From Erythrobacter sp. HL-111 (GTDB lineage Bacteria; Pseudomonadota; Alphaproteobacteria; Sphingomonadales; Sphingomonadaceae), in NCBI RefSeq assembly GCF_900105095.1, contig NZ_LT629743.1, forward strand, positions 558,001-622,000: DNA of 64,000 nt. Direction: 5' to 3'. A program made the translations under genes and the position numbers. Positions 9,201 to 19,057 of this stretch are shown here, piece after piece. Under the pieces are notes generated by a model. The model saw nothing but the letters and a program-made list of their open reading frames with translations, did not search any database and had not been told where the DNA came from. Numbering within the stretch: the stretch's first letter is position 1; each line of letters starts with the position of its first letter.

Positions 9201-9795
9201 AATGCCGCTGTCCGAAGAAGTGGTGGCCGACTATCAGACCACACGCCTCAGCCTGAAGGCGCACCCGATGGCCTTCCTCCGCCCGGACCTGGCCGATCGC
9301 GGCTTCGTGCGCGCCTGCGACCTGCGCGACCGCAAGTTCCGTTCGATGGTGCAGGTCGCAGGCGTCGTCCTCATCCGCCAGCGGCCGGGATCGGCAAAGG
9401 GCGTATGCTTCATCACGCTCGAGGACGAGACGGGGGTCATCAACCTCGTCGTGTGGCCGGACCTCAAGGAAAGGCAGCGCCGCGTGGTCATGGGCGCAAG
9501 GCTGATGGAAGTGCGCGGGCGGGTCGAATATGACGACGAGGTGATCCACGTCATCGCCCACCACATGACCGACGCGACGCACGCGCTCTACCGCCTGTCG
9601 GACGACATGCTGAACGCGCCGGTCGCGCGCGCCGACCACGTCAACGCGCCGCTGACCGGGCACAAGCATCCCGCGAGCCGCACCGATACCGAAAGCGGGG
9701 CGATCCGCCCGCGCGATCTCATCGACCAGTTGCCGAACACCCGCGGCCATCCGCGCAATGCCCGGATCATTCCCAGGTCGCGCGACTTTCACTGA
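6277..9795 (+). CDS. dnaE2: error-prone DNA polymerase III alpha subunit DnaE2
   Basis: A 1172-residue C-family polymerase. I chose GTG 6277 because GGGGGAGG at 6264-6271 sits at ideal distance. A GTG at 6262 overlaps that site. The order is N-terminal PHP domain (FVELGLVSCFSFLRGASDA), palm with the catalytic PDIDVDF (D433, D435) and D582 in LKVDVLALG, and a C-terminal OB fold (VQVAGVVLIRQRPGSAKGVC). DnaE2 copies past lesions together with ImuA and ImuB. It is 28 bases after udgX and probably co-transcribed with it. Oddity: codons 854-868 arise from a palindromic repeat inserted in frame (8836-8880). Confidence 0.95.
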   Translation: MPEAPLTPEKRRLEIDPDLVEAPPRAPFVELGLVSCFSFLRGASDAVDLVLTARALGYDAIGIADANSFAGVVRVHTEARTLRLRPVIGTRIETTCGLAFLAYPRDRAAYGRLCRLISAGRMRTLEGEWQDKGVCEIDCAMLAAHAEGSELILLPPRNLDERFTIPAWAGTVVALDGSELAETVTGALPDLLPHLARGLPTLRHIAASYLYRGDDIARIDRLDALARANGLGLLATNDVHYHAPERRPLQDVMTALRHKTTVAEAGHLLDANAERHLKSPQEMARLFARWPHAIAAARAVADACTFSLDELRYEYPEEIYPDGMAPQEYLEIETWAGAERRYPEGVPESVTDTIERELALIAKLDLARYFLTIKDIVDFARGCDPPILCQGRGSAANSAVCYCLGITSVDPAKHQLLFDRFISEERKEPPDIDVDFEHERREEVIQYIYRRYGRHRAGLCATVIHYRPRMAIREVGKAMGLSEDVTGALARTVWGGWGREISEKHAAETGLDVTDPHLRRVLKLTEQMIGMPRHLSQHVGGFILTEGALTETVPIGNGAMPDRSFIEWDKDDIEALGILKVDVLALGMLTCIRKCLDLLEDHHDRRLTLATVPREDPETYAMLRKGDSLGVFQVESRAQMNMLPRLRPREFYDLVIQVAIVRPGPIQGDMVHPYLKRRRGAEAVTIPAPLPRHGPPDELSSILGRTLGVPIFQEQAMKIALDAAKFSSAEANRLRKAMATFRSRGMVDELQDMMVERMVTRGYDRDFAERCFNQIRGFGEYGFPESHAASFAHLVYVSSWLKCHFPAAFACALLNSQPMGFYAPAQIVRDAREHGVEVLPADVNLSEWDCTLEPLRHPGLRQDDEVKGRADRNIALRLGLRQIDGLPEHVAAQLIAEREERGVYADVASLHERARIGPAHVERLASADAFTSLGLSRRQALWDARSLVSAPDLPLFRAAAEREEGAERAKVALPQMPLSEEVVADYQTTRLSLKAHPMAFLRPDLADRGFVRACDLRDRKFRSMVQVAGVVLIRQRPGSAKGVCFITLEDETGVINLVVWPDLKERQRRVVMGARLMEVRGRVEYDDEVIHVIAHHMTDATHALYRLSDDMLNAPVARADHVNAPLTGHKHPASRTDTESGAIRPRDLIDQLPNTRGHPRNARIIPRSRDFH
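8836..8880. repeat. palindromic repeat inside the dnaE2 reading frame
   Basis: CCCCTT (8836-8841) pairs with AAGGGG (8875-8880), and CGTCATCC (8842-8849) pairs with GGATGACG (8862-8869). Such GTCATCC/GGATGAC palindromes resemble intergenic REP elements. Here the 45 bases add 15 codons (PLRHPGLRQDDEVKG) before the conserved ALRLGLRQIDGLPE region and keep the frame open. Confidence 0.65.
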
Positions 9796-9797
9796 GG

Positions 9798-10547
9798 ATG
9801 CCTCGCCGCCGCAAGACCCTCCGCGCCATGCCGATCAGCCGCAGGATCGGACGTTTCCGCTGGGACCTGCGCGCGCTCGGCCTGCTTGCGCTCTTCGCGC
9901 TGGTGGTCGCCGGGTGGAGCTGGGTGAGGGCGCATCCCGAGCACAATCCCTGGGCCCCGCTCGACCTGCGCCACCCCATCGGCATGGCGACCGCGGGCAA
10001 GCTCGCCGCGCTGCGGGACGATCCGGGGGAGTGCCGTGCCGTGCTCGACCGGAGCGAGGTCGGCTACGCCGCGCTGGACCCGGCGGGCGAAGGCGAATGC
10101 GCGCGGCCCGACCGGGCGACGCTCGAAGACTACCCGCTCGCCCCCGACACGCCGCCCGTGACCTGCGCGGTCGCCGCGGGGCTCGAAGTGTGGCGCGCCA
10201 ACAGCGTCGAACCGGCCGCGCGCGCGCTCTTCGGGAGCGATGTTGCGCGGATCGAGCATCTCGGCGCCTTCTCCTGCCGAAGGATGTATGGCGACGCCGA
10301 CGCCCCGTGGAGCGAGCACGCGACCGGCAACGCGATCGACATTGCCGGCTTCGTGCTCGAAGACGGGACGCGGATCAGCGTGCTCGGCGACTGGGCGGGC
10401 GAGGATGCCAAGGCCCGCTTCCTGCGCGCGGTGCGCGAAGGCGCGTGCGACGTCTTCGCGACCGTGCTGTCACCCGATTACAACGCCGCTCATGCCGACC
10501 ATTTCCACCTCGACCAGGGCGGCAGCTGGACCGGCGCGTGTCAATGA
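9798..10547 (+). CDS. extensin-like family protein
   Basis: A 249-residue protein with one N-terminal membrane segment (LRALGLLALFALVVAGWSW, about 29-47) and an extensin-like C-terminal domain. SEHATGNAIDIAGF (about 171-184) and HADHFHLDQ near the end have the histidine and aspartate spacing of the LAS/M15 type of zinc peptidase fold, so an envelope or peptidoglycan role is likely. Its start is 2 bases after the dnaE2 stop, so it may be co-expressed with dnaE2. A repair role is not suggested by its sequence. The GAGG before the ATG is too close to be a good ribosome site, and ATG 9828 is an alternative. Confidence 0.75.
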   Translation: MPRRRKTLRAMPISRRIGRFRWDLRALGLLALFALVVAGWSWVRAHPEHNPWAPLDLRHPIGMATAGKLAALRDDPGECRAVLDRSEVGYAALDPAGEGECARPDRATLEDYPLAPDTPPVTCAVAAGLEVWRANSVEPAARALFGSDVARIEHLGAFSCRRMYGDADAPWSEHATGNAIDIAGFVLEDGTRISVLGDWAGEDAKARFLRAVREGACDVFATVLSPDYNAAHADHFHLDQGGSWTGACQ

Positions 10548-10554
10548 GGACGCG

Positions 10555-11244
10555 TCAGGCCGCCTCGAGCGCGTAGCCTGCCGAGCGCACGGTGCGGATC
10601 GGGTCCTTCGCGCCTTCGATGCCGATTGCCTTCCTCAGGCGGCGGATATGGACATCGACCGTCCGCAGCTCGATGTCGGAACCGGTTCCCCAGACCCCGT
10701 CGAGCAGCTGCCCGCGGCTGAAGACCCGCCCGGGACTTTCCATGAAGAACTTGAGCAGGCGGTATTCGGTCGGGCCGAGCTGGAGCGGGCGGCCGCGGCG
10801 CTGGACCTTGTGCGCGACGGGATCGAGCTTGATGTCCCCGACCTCGATCGTCTCCCCGGCGAGCGCGGGACGGATGCGCCGCATGACCGCCGCGACCCGG
10901 GCGAGCAGTTCGCGCGGGGAAAAGGGCTTGGTCATGTAATCGTCCGCGCCGATCTCGAGCCCGCGCACGCGGTCGTCCTCCGCCTCGCGCGCGGTCAGCA
11001 TGATGATCGGCACGTGGGCGGTTTCCTTGTCGCGGCGCAGGCGGCGGCAGACCTCGATCCCGCTGGTGCCCTCGATCATCCAGTCGAGGATGATGAGATC
11101 GGGCACGTCCTCGCTCGCGAGCACCATGGCCTCGTCCCCATCGCCGGTGCAGCGGACCTGGTAGCCTTCGTTCTGGAAACGGTATTCGAGCAGTTCGGAA
11201 AGCGCGGGATCGTCTTCGACAAGCAGCAGTTTGGCAGCGGACAT
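10555..11244 (-). CDS. phoB: phosphate regulon response regulator PhoB
   Basis: An OmpR-family regulator of 229 residues. ATG 11244 is preferred over ATG 11253 because GAGG lies 9 bases before it. The receiver domain has D54 (LIILDWM) as phosphoacceptor, T84 and K106 (MTKPF). The C-terminal winged helix includes RTVDVHIRRLRKAIG. PhoB-P switches on pst and other genes under phosphate limitation. It is the last gene of the cluster phoR-pstC-pstA-pstB-phoU-phoB and is convergent with the extensin-like gene, leaving only 7 bases between the stops. Confidence 0.93.
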   Translation of the reverse strand: MSAAKLLLVEDDPALSELLEYRFQNEGYQVRCTGDGDEAMVLASEDVPDLIILDWMIEGTSGIEVCRRLRRDKETAHVPIIMLTAREAEDDRVRGLEIGADDYMTKPFSPRELLARVAAVMRRIRPALAGETIEVGDIKLDPVAHKVQRRGRPLQLGPTEYRLLKFFMESPGRVFSRGQLLDGVWGTGSDIELRTVDVHIRRLRKAIGIEGAKDPIRTVRSAGYALEAA

Positions 11245-11370
11245 TGCTTTCATCCTCGATTCTGCCCCGGCACGGCCGCGAGCGATCGAATTCCCCCATG
11301 TTTCAGTTTTGCTGCACTTTCATGAAATCGTGCCCGGCAACTTATCCACACCGCGCCCGCGAACGTCCAA

Positions 11371-12038
11371 TCAGCGTTCGTCCTCGGGCGGGTAATTGCC
11401 GGTCGCGGCGAAGTGGACCATTTCCGCGACATTGGTCGCATGGTCGCCGATCCGTTCGAGGTTGCGGGCGACGAAGAGCAGCTGCGCGGCGCTCGAAATG
11501 GTCGCGGGATTCTCGACCATGTGACTGACGAGATTGCGGAAAATGGAATTGTAGAAGGCATCGACCTTGGCGTCGGTCGCGATCACTTCGCGGGCGAGGT
11601 CGGGGTCGCGCGCGGCATAGGCGGTGAGCACGTCGTGGACCATCTCGCTGGTCAGTTCGCCCATTGCGGGCAGCAGGGTGAGCGGTTCGAAGCGGTCGCG
11701 CCCCTCGATCATGCCGACGCGCTTGGCGATGTTCTTCGAATAATCGCCGATCCGTTCGACCACGCCCGCGATCTTGAGCGCGGCGATCACTTCGCGCAGG
11801 TCGTCCGCCATCGGCGCGCGCAGGGCGATGATCCTGACCGAAAGCTTGTCGACCTCGGTTTCGAGCGCGTCGATCTTCTTGTCGCGCGCGACCACGCGAT
11901 CGCCCAACTCGACGTCGCCGCGCACCATCGCGTCGAGCGCTTCGGCGATCGCCACTTCGGCAAGGCCCCCCATCTCCGCGATCAGGCCGCGCAGGCGGGT
12001 GATGTCCTCGTCAAAGGCCTTGACCGTGTGTTCGCCCA

Positions 12039-12039
<1 letters not shown>
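11371..12039 (-). CDS. phoU: phosphate transport regulator PhoU
   Basis: A 222-residue helical protein with two PhoU repeats. Metal-binding-type motifs are seen as ERIGDYSKNIAKR (first half) and ERIGDHATNVAEM (second half). PhoU links the PstSCAB transporter state to PhoR and keeps the regulon off when phosphate is ample. Its ATG overlaps the pstB stop as TGATG, so translation is likely coupled. Some 126 bases separate it from phoB, enough for a separate phoB promoter, though none is obvious to me. Confidence 0.95.
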
Positions 12040-12823
<784 letters not shown>

Positions 12824-12827
<4 letters not shown>

Positions 12828-14110
12828 CAGGTCTTCTCGAACTTGTTGCGCAGGTAGATGGCGATGCCGTTCATCACGAGGAGGAACAGCAGGAGAATGA
12901 TGATCGTGGCGCTGGTGCGTTCCACGAAACCGCGGTCGATTTCGTCGGACCACAGGAAAATCTGCATCGGCAGTACAGTAGCCGACGCGGTAAAGCCATC
13001 GGGCGGCGTCGCGACGAAGGCACGCATCCCGATGAGGATCAGCGGCGCGGTCTCGCCCAGCGCGCGGGCCATGCCGATGATGGTGCCGGTGAGCATTCCC
13101 GGCAAGGCGAGCGGCAGGACGTGATGGAACACCACCTGCACCGGCGAGGCTCCCACCGCGAGCGCTCCGTCGCGGATCGAGGGCGGGACCGCCTTGATCG
13201 CGTTGCGGCCCGAGATGACGATCACCGGCATCGTCATCAAGGCGAGCGTCATGCCGCCGATGATCGGGGTGGACCTGAGGTTCGGGAAGACGGTCAGGAA
13301 CACCGAGAGCCCGAGCAGCCCGAAGATGATCGAGGGCACGGCGGCAAGGTTGTTGATCGACACCTCGATCAGGTCGGTCCAGCGGTTCTTCGGCGCGTAT
13401 TCCTCGAGGTAGAGCGCGGCGAGGATGCCGATCGGGAAGGCGAGGGCGAAGGTCACCAGCATCGTCAGGACCGACCCCTTCAAGGCGCCCCAGATTCCCG
13501 CCATCTGCGGGCTGGTCGCATCCGACCGGGCGAGGAAGCCCCAGTCCCAGTTCTTGGCGAGCTTGCCCTCGGCCTCCAGCCGGTCGGCCAGCGCCTGCAT
13601 CTCGGGCGATCCCTCGTCGTTGAGGCCGGCGGCGAGGTCGGAGGAGGCGGGGAGCCAGATCACCGTGCTGCGGTCGATCAGCGCCGGGTCCTCGGCCAGC
13701 GCGCGGGCGACGTCGCGCCAGGCGTCCTGGTAGACCTGCTGCGCGCCGTCCTCGCCCAGCGAGCGCTCGGCATAGAGTTCGACCACGTCGGGCAGGCCCT
13801 GCAATTCGAGCACCTGCATCGCCGATGGCGCGGTGAGCGAAACCTCGTCGCCGGTGACGCCGGCTTCGGCGAAATCGATCTCGACCGCGAGCTCGGCCCG
13901 CTGGAGGCCGGGAACGCCGTTCACCAGCATATTGCCGAGCAGGAAGATCAGCGCGGCGATCGAAAAGGCGATCGCGGCGAGGCCGAGGGCCTTGAAATTG
14001 CGCTCGGCGCGATAGCGTTTCGCCAGCCGCCTTTCGAATTCGGCCGTGCGCGTCGGATGCTCGCTCGATGGCGTCATCGCCATGTCGGGGGTGAAGGGCG
14101 TGCTACTCAT
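12824..14110 (-). CDS. pstA: phosphate ABC transporter permease PstA
   Basis: A 428-residue inner membrane permease, longer than the roughly 280-300 residues of classical PstA. The extra part is an insert of about 150 residues between the first membrane helix ([20 protein letters not shown]) and the second, probably periplasmic. The EAA-type loop that contacts the ATPase is visible as [20 protein letters not shown]. The long loop is common in sphingomonad-type PstA. It overlaps pstC by 8 bases and pstB by 4 bases. Confidence 0.93.
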
Positions 14111-15488
14111 AGGCTTCGCGGAACCGCTTGACGACGCGCAGGGCGACGATGTTGAGCCCGAGGGTGACGAGGAACAGCACGAAACCCAGCGCGAAGGCGC
14201 TGAGCGTCGCGGGGTGATCGAAACTGCCCTCGCCGGTGAGCATCTTGACGATCTGGACCGTCACCGTGGTCATCCGGTCGAACGGGTTGACCGACAGGTT
14301 CGCCGCGGTCGAGGCGGCCATGACCACGATCATCGTCTCCCCGATCGCGCGGCTGACCGCCAGCATGACGCCCGCGACGATCCCGGGAAGCGCGGCCGGG
14401 AACAGCACCCGCTTGATCGTCTCGGACTGGGTCGCGCCCATCGCGAGACTGCCGTCGCGCATCGCGCTCGGCACGGCCGCGATCGAATCGTCCGCCATCG
14501 AGGAAACGAACGGGATGATCATGATCCCCATGACGATCCCCGCCGCCAGCGCGCTTTCGGTCGAGGCATTGGTCATGCCGAGCGCCACCGCCGCATCGCG
14601 GAAGGCGGGGGCCACGGTGAGCGCGGCGAAATAGCCGTAGACCACGGTCGGCACGCCGGCGAGGATCTCGAGCATCGGCTTGACCCACGTCCGCAGGCGC
14701 CGGTCGGCATATTGGGTAAGATAGACCGCGCTCATCAGGCCGAGCGGAATGGCCACGATCATGGCGATGATCGCGCCGATGAAGATCGTCCCCCAGAACA
14801 GCGGGATCGCCCCGTAGCGCGAACCGTCCGGGTTTTCCGGATTGCTCATCGGGTCGGGGTTCCAGAAGGTCCCGAACAGGAAATCCACCGGCGAAACCAT
14901 GCCGAAGAAGCGCACCGTTTCGAACACGAGGCTCACGAAGATGCCGAAAGTCGTCAGGATCGCCACCAGCGAGGCGACGAGCAGGACCCCGAGCACGGTC
15001 CGTTCGACCCGGGTTCGGGCGCGGAAATCGGGTTTCACGCGCAGGTAGGCATAGGCTCCGCCACCCAGCGCGATGAAGAGCGCGATGAGAATGCCGATCA
15101 CTGTGTAGCGGCCGATCGCCTCGCGATAGGGTTCGACCAGGGCCTGCGCCCCGTCGTTGAAGACGCCGGGCGCGTTGCCCTGGGCGACCGCGCGCGCTTC
15201 GGAGAGCCAGGCCTCGCGCTCGAACCCGAATTCGGGCAGGCCGGCCGCCGCCGGGGAGGCGAGCACGCTCTGGGTGACGAGCTGCGGCGCGACGATCGAC
15301 CACAGCGCGATGAAGGCGAGCAGCGGAAGGACGATCCAGAGCGCGACATACCAGGCGTGATAGACCGGCCGCGCCGCAGGCCGCACCGAAGGGTCGGCCT
15401 CTTGGAAGGTCCATGCCCGCGCCCGGCCCGCGAGCCAGCCGGCGAGGCCCAGCCCCATGGCAATCAGGATAAGCGTGATCGGCGACAT
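14103..15488 (-). CDS. pstC: phosphate ABC transporter permease PstC
   Basis: A 461-residue permease beginning MSPITLILIAMGLGLAGW. It is longer than classical PstC because of an extended N-terminal half with two early helices and a loop before the core permease domain (FFGMVSPVDFLFGTFWNPDP onward). The EAA loop is DGSLAMGATQSETIKRVLFP. It forms the phosphate channel with PstA. It opens the transport part of the operon. The periplasmic binding protein PstS is not encoded in this window. Confidence 0.93.
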   Translation of the reverse strand: MSPITLILIAMGLGLAGWLAGRARAWTFQEADPSVRPAARPVYHAWYVALWIVLPLLAFIALWSIVAPQLVTQSVLASPAAAGLPEFGFEREAWLSEARAVAQGNAPGVFNDGAQALVEPYREAIGRYTVIGILIALFIALGGGAYAYLRVKPDFRARTRVERTVLGVLLVASLVAILTTFGIFVSLVFETVRFFGMVSPVDFLFGTFWNPDPMSNPENPDGSRYGAIPLFWGTIFIGAIIAMIVAIPLGLMSAVYLTQYADRRLRTWVKPMLEILAGVPTVVYGYFAALTVAPAFRDAAVALGMTNASTESALAAGIVMGIMIIPFVSSMADDSIAAVPSAMRDGSLAMGATQSETIKRVLFPAALPGIVAGVMLAVSRAIGETMIVVMAASTAANLSVNPFDRMTTVTVQIVKMLTGEGSFDHPATLSAFALGFVLFLVTLGLNIVALRVVKRFREAYE

Positions 15489-15609
15489 CGAATGACTCTG
15501 GTTTTCCCCGGTGAGGCCCCGGCAGACTGGATCGCGAACTGGCGGAAGGCCCCCCCGTCCTAGATCATGTCCTTTGGCTGGCCGATGTTGAAGAAATAAG
15601 ACAGGCTCC

Positions 15610-16854
15610 TCACGACAGCTCCGGCGCCGTGCGCGCGGCGGGCTCGCGCCCCGATGCGGCCTCGCCGCCGCGCTCCCTAGGTTCGGCGAGCGGGATTCGC
15701 ACCGACACCCGCGTGCCCACGCCGAGCGTGCTGTCGATGTCGAGCCGCCCGCGGTGGCGCTCGACGATGTGCTTGACGATGGCAAGGCCCAGGCCGGTCC
15801 CGCCCGAGGCGCGGCTCCGGCCCGGATCGGTGCGGTAGAAGCGGCGGGTGAGGTGGGGGATCTGCTCGGGCGCGATGCCCTCGCCCCGGTCGACCACGGC
15901 GATCCGCGCCTGGTTTTCGCGCGAAAGTTCGAGCACCACGCGCACCGCGGCCCCGGCCGCGCCGTATTTGAGCGCATTGTCGACGAGGTTGCGCACCACC
16001 TGTTCGAGCTGCTGGCGGTCGCCGTGGACGATCGGGGCGGCCGAGATCTCGAAGGCCAGCCGCTCGGCCCGGTCGGGCCCGGCGCCCTCGCGCGCGGCGC
16101 GTTCGACCAGCGGGGCGAGTTCGAGCCGGTCCTGCGGCGGATCGTGCTTTTCCGCCTCCACCCGCGACAGGCTCATGAGGTCGCTGATGAGGTGCTGCAG
16201 GCGCTGCGCCTCGCGTTCGATCGTGGCGAGGAATTTCTGCGCGGTCGGCGAATCGAGCCTATCCCCGCTTTCCCGCAGCGTTTCGACATAGCCCAGGATC
16301 GCCGCCATCGGCGTGCGCAGTTCGTGGCTCGCATTGGCGACGAAATCGGTATGGGCGCGGCTGATGTCGGCCTCGGCCGTCTGGTTGATGAGCTCGATCA
16401 CCGCGAGCTTCTCGTCGATCGACTGGCGGTTGATCTGCCAGATGTCCTGCCGCCGCACGAGCCCGCGCACGATCGCCTGCCCGCTGCGCGCCCGGCCGAG
16501 CAGGGTGATCGCCTCGGGCTGGCGGAAGATCACCCGCGCATCCTGCCCGACGATATGCTGCCCCAGCATCCGCCGCGCCGCCCGGTTGGCGAGCGCGATC
16601 GCGTTCCTTTCGGTGACCAGCAGCGGGATGGACGAATTCTCGATCAGGCCGCGCATCGAATCGACCGTGAACGTCTTTTCGACCTTCACGGTGGGCGGTT
16701 CGGGCGGGCGGATCGCGGCGACCAGCAGCGAGCCGACCCACACCGCCAGCACGGCGAGCGCGACGATCGCATCGACTTCGAGCAGCAGCAGCGCGACGAA
16801 GGTCGCCGCGGCGAGCGCCACTCCGGCCACGGGGAAGGTCTCGATCCGGCCCAT
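15610..16854 (-). CDS. phoR: phosphate regulon sensor histidine kinase PhoR
   Basis: A 414-residue membrane kinase from ATG 16854 (an upstream ATG at 16935 gives a non-family N-terminus). There is a hydrophobic hairpin (VALAAATFVALLLLEVDAIV and following), a PAS-like region (IENSSIPLLVTERNAIALAN), the H-box NASHELRTPM and the ATP-binding boxes NLVDNALKYG and GGTGLGLAIVK. It phosphorylates PhoB when phosphate is scarce. It is the first gene of the cluster, 121 bases upstream of pstC. That gap shows nothing I can name. Confidence 0.93.
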   Translation of the reverse strand: MGRIETFPVAGVALAAATFVALLLLEVDAIVALAVLAVWVGSLLVAAIRPPEPPTVKVEKTFTVDSMRGLIENSSIPLLVTERNAIALANRAARRMLGQHIVGQDARVIFRQPEAITLLGRARSGQAIVRGLVRRQDIWQINRQSIDEKLAVIELINQTAEADISRAHTDFVANASHELRTPMAAILGYVETLRESGDRLDSPTAQKFLATIEREAQRLQHLISDLMSLSRVEAEKHDPPQDRLELAPLVERAAREGAGPDRAERLAFEISAAPIVHGDRQQLEQVVRNLVDNALKYGAAGAAVRVVLELSRENQARIAVVDRGEGIAPEQIPHLTRRFYRTDPGRSRASGGTGLGLAIVKHIVERHRGRLDIDSTLGVGTRVSVRIPLAEPRERGGEAASGREPAARTAPELS

Positions 16855-16956
16855 GGCTGGCTGCCTTATCGTCTCGGAACCGATCAGGGAAGGAGGGAGG
16901 GGCGGGTGCCGGGCCTGGCGGGACGAAACCGACACGGCCGCAGGGCGGCGAACGAA

Positions 16957-17031
16957 TGGTGACCCCTACGGGAATCGAACCCGTGTTTCAGCCGTGAAAG
17001 GGCCGCGTCCTAACCGCTAGACGAAGGGGCC
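16957..17031 (-). tRNA. tRNA-Glu (anticodon TTC)
   Basis: A full cloverleaf is readable on the minus strand. The acceptor arm GGCCCCT pairs with AGGGGTC (one G-U), the anticodon loop is CTTTCAC within CCCTTTCACGG, the T arm contains GGTTCGATTCC, and the 3' CCA is encoded in the DNA. It lies between phoR and recJ. No integration-type repeat of its 3' end was noticed. Confidence 0.96.
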
Positions 17032-17155
17032 ACGTGCGCTTCAAAGAGCGCCTGTCGCTTGTGAGAGCGCGCACTTAGGGGCCTCGTCCGGACGGGTCAA
17101 CCCCGCTTGCGGTTCGTCTTGCGTTTTTTTGACAGCCTGCCGGGCGAACCCCTGC

Positions 17156-18973
17156 TCAGTCGGCGAAGGCGGCGTCTTCAAGGTGGAGTTCGGCGGCGGG
17201 CCGGGCGCCCCAGTCGTCGAGCTTGACCCGTCCGGCAAGGTGGAAGCGGCGGCCCTGGTGGCGGTGCAGCAGGGTCTGCGCCATCTCGGTCTCGCCCGCG
17301 CGGAACGCGATCGCCTTGAAGGAGCGTCCGTCATTGCCGCTCGCGATAAGGCGCAGGTGGTCCTTGCCGACGATGTCGGCCTTGACGATCCGCACCGCCC
17401 CCACCGCGACGCGCGGCGCGGGCCAGCCGACGCCATAGGGCCCCGCCGCCTCCAAAGTCTCGCACAGTTCCGGGGTGAGCCCGCCCGGCGCGAGCGAGAG
17501 GTCGAGCGCCATGACCTGGCCTGCGCGCGCCTTCTCGACATCGCGGGCAAGGCGCGCCTCGAGAAATTCGGTGAAGGCGGACAGGCGATCGTTCGGGATC
17601 GTCAGCCCCGCCGCCATCGCGTGCCCGCCGCCCGCGACGAGCAGCCCGGCATCGCGCGCGGCGATGATCGCGGCGCCGAGGTCGACCCCGCTGATCGAGC
17701 GGCCCGAACCCTTGCCGGCCCCCTCCGCCTCGTCCTGCGCAATGACGATCGCGGGCTTGCCGGTCTTCTCCTTGATCCGGCCCGCGACGATGCCGATGAC
17801 GCCCGGGTGCCAGCCAGTCCCGGCGAGAACGTGGACCGCCATGTTGTGCTGGCCGGAGAGTTGGGCCTCGGCCGCTTCCTGCACCGCCGCCTCGATCGCG
17901 CGTCGTTCCTCGTTCAGGCGCGAAAGCTGTTCGGCGATGGCGCGCGCTTCCTCGGGATCGGTGGTGGTGAGGAGGCGCACGCCGAGGGTCGATTCGCCGA
18001 TCCGCCCGCCCGCGTTGATCCGCGGCCCCAGCGCGAAGCCGAGATCGCTCGCCGCCGGCGCGCGGGTGATACGGCTCGCATCGATCAGCGCCGCCATCCC
18101 GATACGCTGCCGCCGGGCCAGCACCTTCAGCCCCTGCGCGACGAACGCCCGGTTGAGCCCGTGCAGCGCGGCGACATCCGCGACCGTGCCCAATGCGACG
18201 AGATCGAGCAGGGCCATGAGGTCGGGCTCGCTCCGCCCGCCGCCGAAAAAGCCCTGCGCGCGCAGGGTCCGCACCACCGCCACGGCGAGCAGGAAGGCTA
18301 CCCCGACCGCGGCGAGGTGCCCGTGCGCCGCGGCCAGATCGCCTTCGTCGAGGCGGTTCGGATTGACCAGCGCGGCGGCCGCGGGAAGCTCGGCCGAACA
18401 CTTGTGGTGATCGACCACGATCACGTCGACGCCCGCCGCCTTCGCCATGGCCAGCGCTTCGTGCGCCATCGCCCCGCAATCGACCGTCACGATCAGGCTC
18501 GATCCTGCCTCGGCGAGCTTCACCAGTGCCTCCCCGCTCGGCCCGTATCCTTCGAGCAGGCGGTCTGGGATGTAGTAGTCGGCATTGCTCCCGAGCGCGC
18601 GCAGGAGTTCGATCATCAACGCCGCGCTGGTCGCCCCGTCGACATCGTAATCGCCGTAGATCGTGACCTTTTCGCCCGACAGGACGGCGGCCGCGATCCG
18701 TTCGGCGGCGCGGTCCATGTCGCGGAATTCGGACGGATCGGGCAGGAAGGCGCGCAAGGTCGGCCGCGCGTGGCGGGCGACGTCCTCGGCCGGGACGCCG
18801 CGTGTCATCAGCAATTGCGCGAGAATGCCTTCGTTCAGTCCCGGCGCGCCGCCAAGCTCCATGTTCCCCCCGCGCCAGTGCCACGCCCGCCCGGACAGGG
18901 AGCGGGTCACGCCGAGCACGCAGGACCGGGCGATGCCGGCGGGGGGCCGGGGCGGGAGCGAACGGGTAGCCAT
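17156..18973 (-). CDS. recJ: single-stranded-DNA-specific exonuclease RecJ
   Basis: A 605-residue DHH-family 5'-3' exonuclease used in recombination and mismatch repair. Metal motifs are GDYDVDG (D108, D110, D112), VTVDCG and the namesake DHH at 188-190. The DHHA1 domain is seen later as GIVAGRIKEKTGKPAIV and GGGHAMAAGL. The start ATG 18973 gives MATRSLPPRPPAG; the frame stays open far upstream but without family similarity. It is divergent from the flavodoxin-like gene. Confidence 0.95.
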   Translation of the reverse strand: MATRSLPPRPPAGIARSCVLGVTRSLSGRAWHWRGGNMELGGAPGLNEGILAQLLMTRGVPAEDVARHARPTLRAFLPDPSEFRDMDRAAERIAAAVLSGEKVTIYGDYDVDGATSAALMIELLRALGSNADYYIPDRLLEGYGPSGEALVKLAEAGSSLIVTVDCGAMAHEALAMAKAAGVDVIVVDHHKCSAELPAAAALVNPNRLDEGDLAAAHGHLAAVGVAFLLAVAVVRTLRAQGFFGGGRSEPDLMALLDLVALGTVADVAALHGLNRAFVAQGLKVLARRQRIGMAALIDASRITRAPAASDLGFALGPRINAGGRIGESTLGVRLLTTTDPEEARAIAEQLSRLNEERRAIEAAVQEAAEAQLSGQHNMAVHVLAGTGWHPGVIGIVAGRIKEKTGKPAIVIAQDEAEGAGKGSGRSISGVDLGAAIIAARDAGLLVAGGGHAMAAGLTIPNDRLSAFTEFLEARLARDVEKARAGQVMALDLSLAPGGLTPELCETLEAAGPYGVGWPAPRVAVGAVRIVKADIVGKDHLRLIASGNDGRSFKAIAFRAGETEMAQTLLHRHQGRRFHLAGRVKLDDWGARPAAELHLEDAAFAD

Positions 18974-19057
18974 CGGGCGCAAGGCTACACCAGCCCGGCC
19001 GCGCGCGACAGGGCGCGGCGATTGACAATCGACAGGCGCGACGGGCAGGCCCCCCGC

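Noticed and set aside
6274..9792. Long open frame on the minus strand opposite dnaE2 (1172 codons)
   Set aside because: It mirrors the dnaE2 codons; GC-rich coding DNA leaves the antisense frame open. The product is a biased mix of R, A, G, H and D with no family motif.
16957..17031. tRNA-Glu as an integration site for a mobile element
   Set aside because: No integrase and no repeated 3' end of the tRNA were seen nearby; neighbours are ordinary chromosomal genes.
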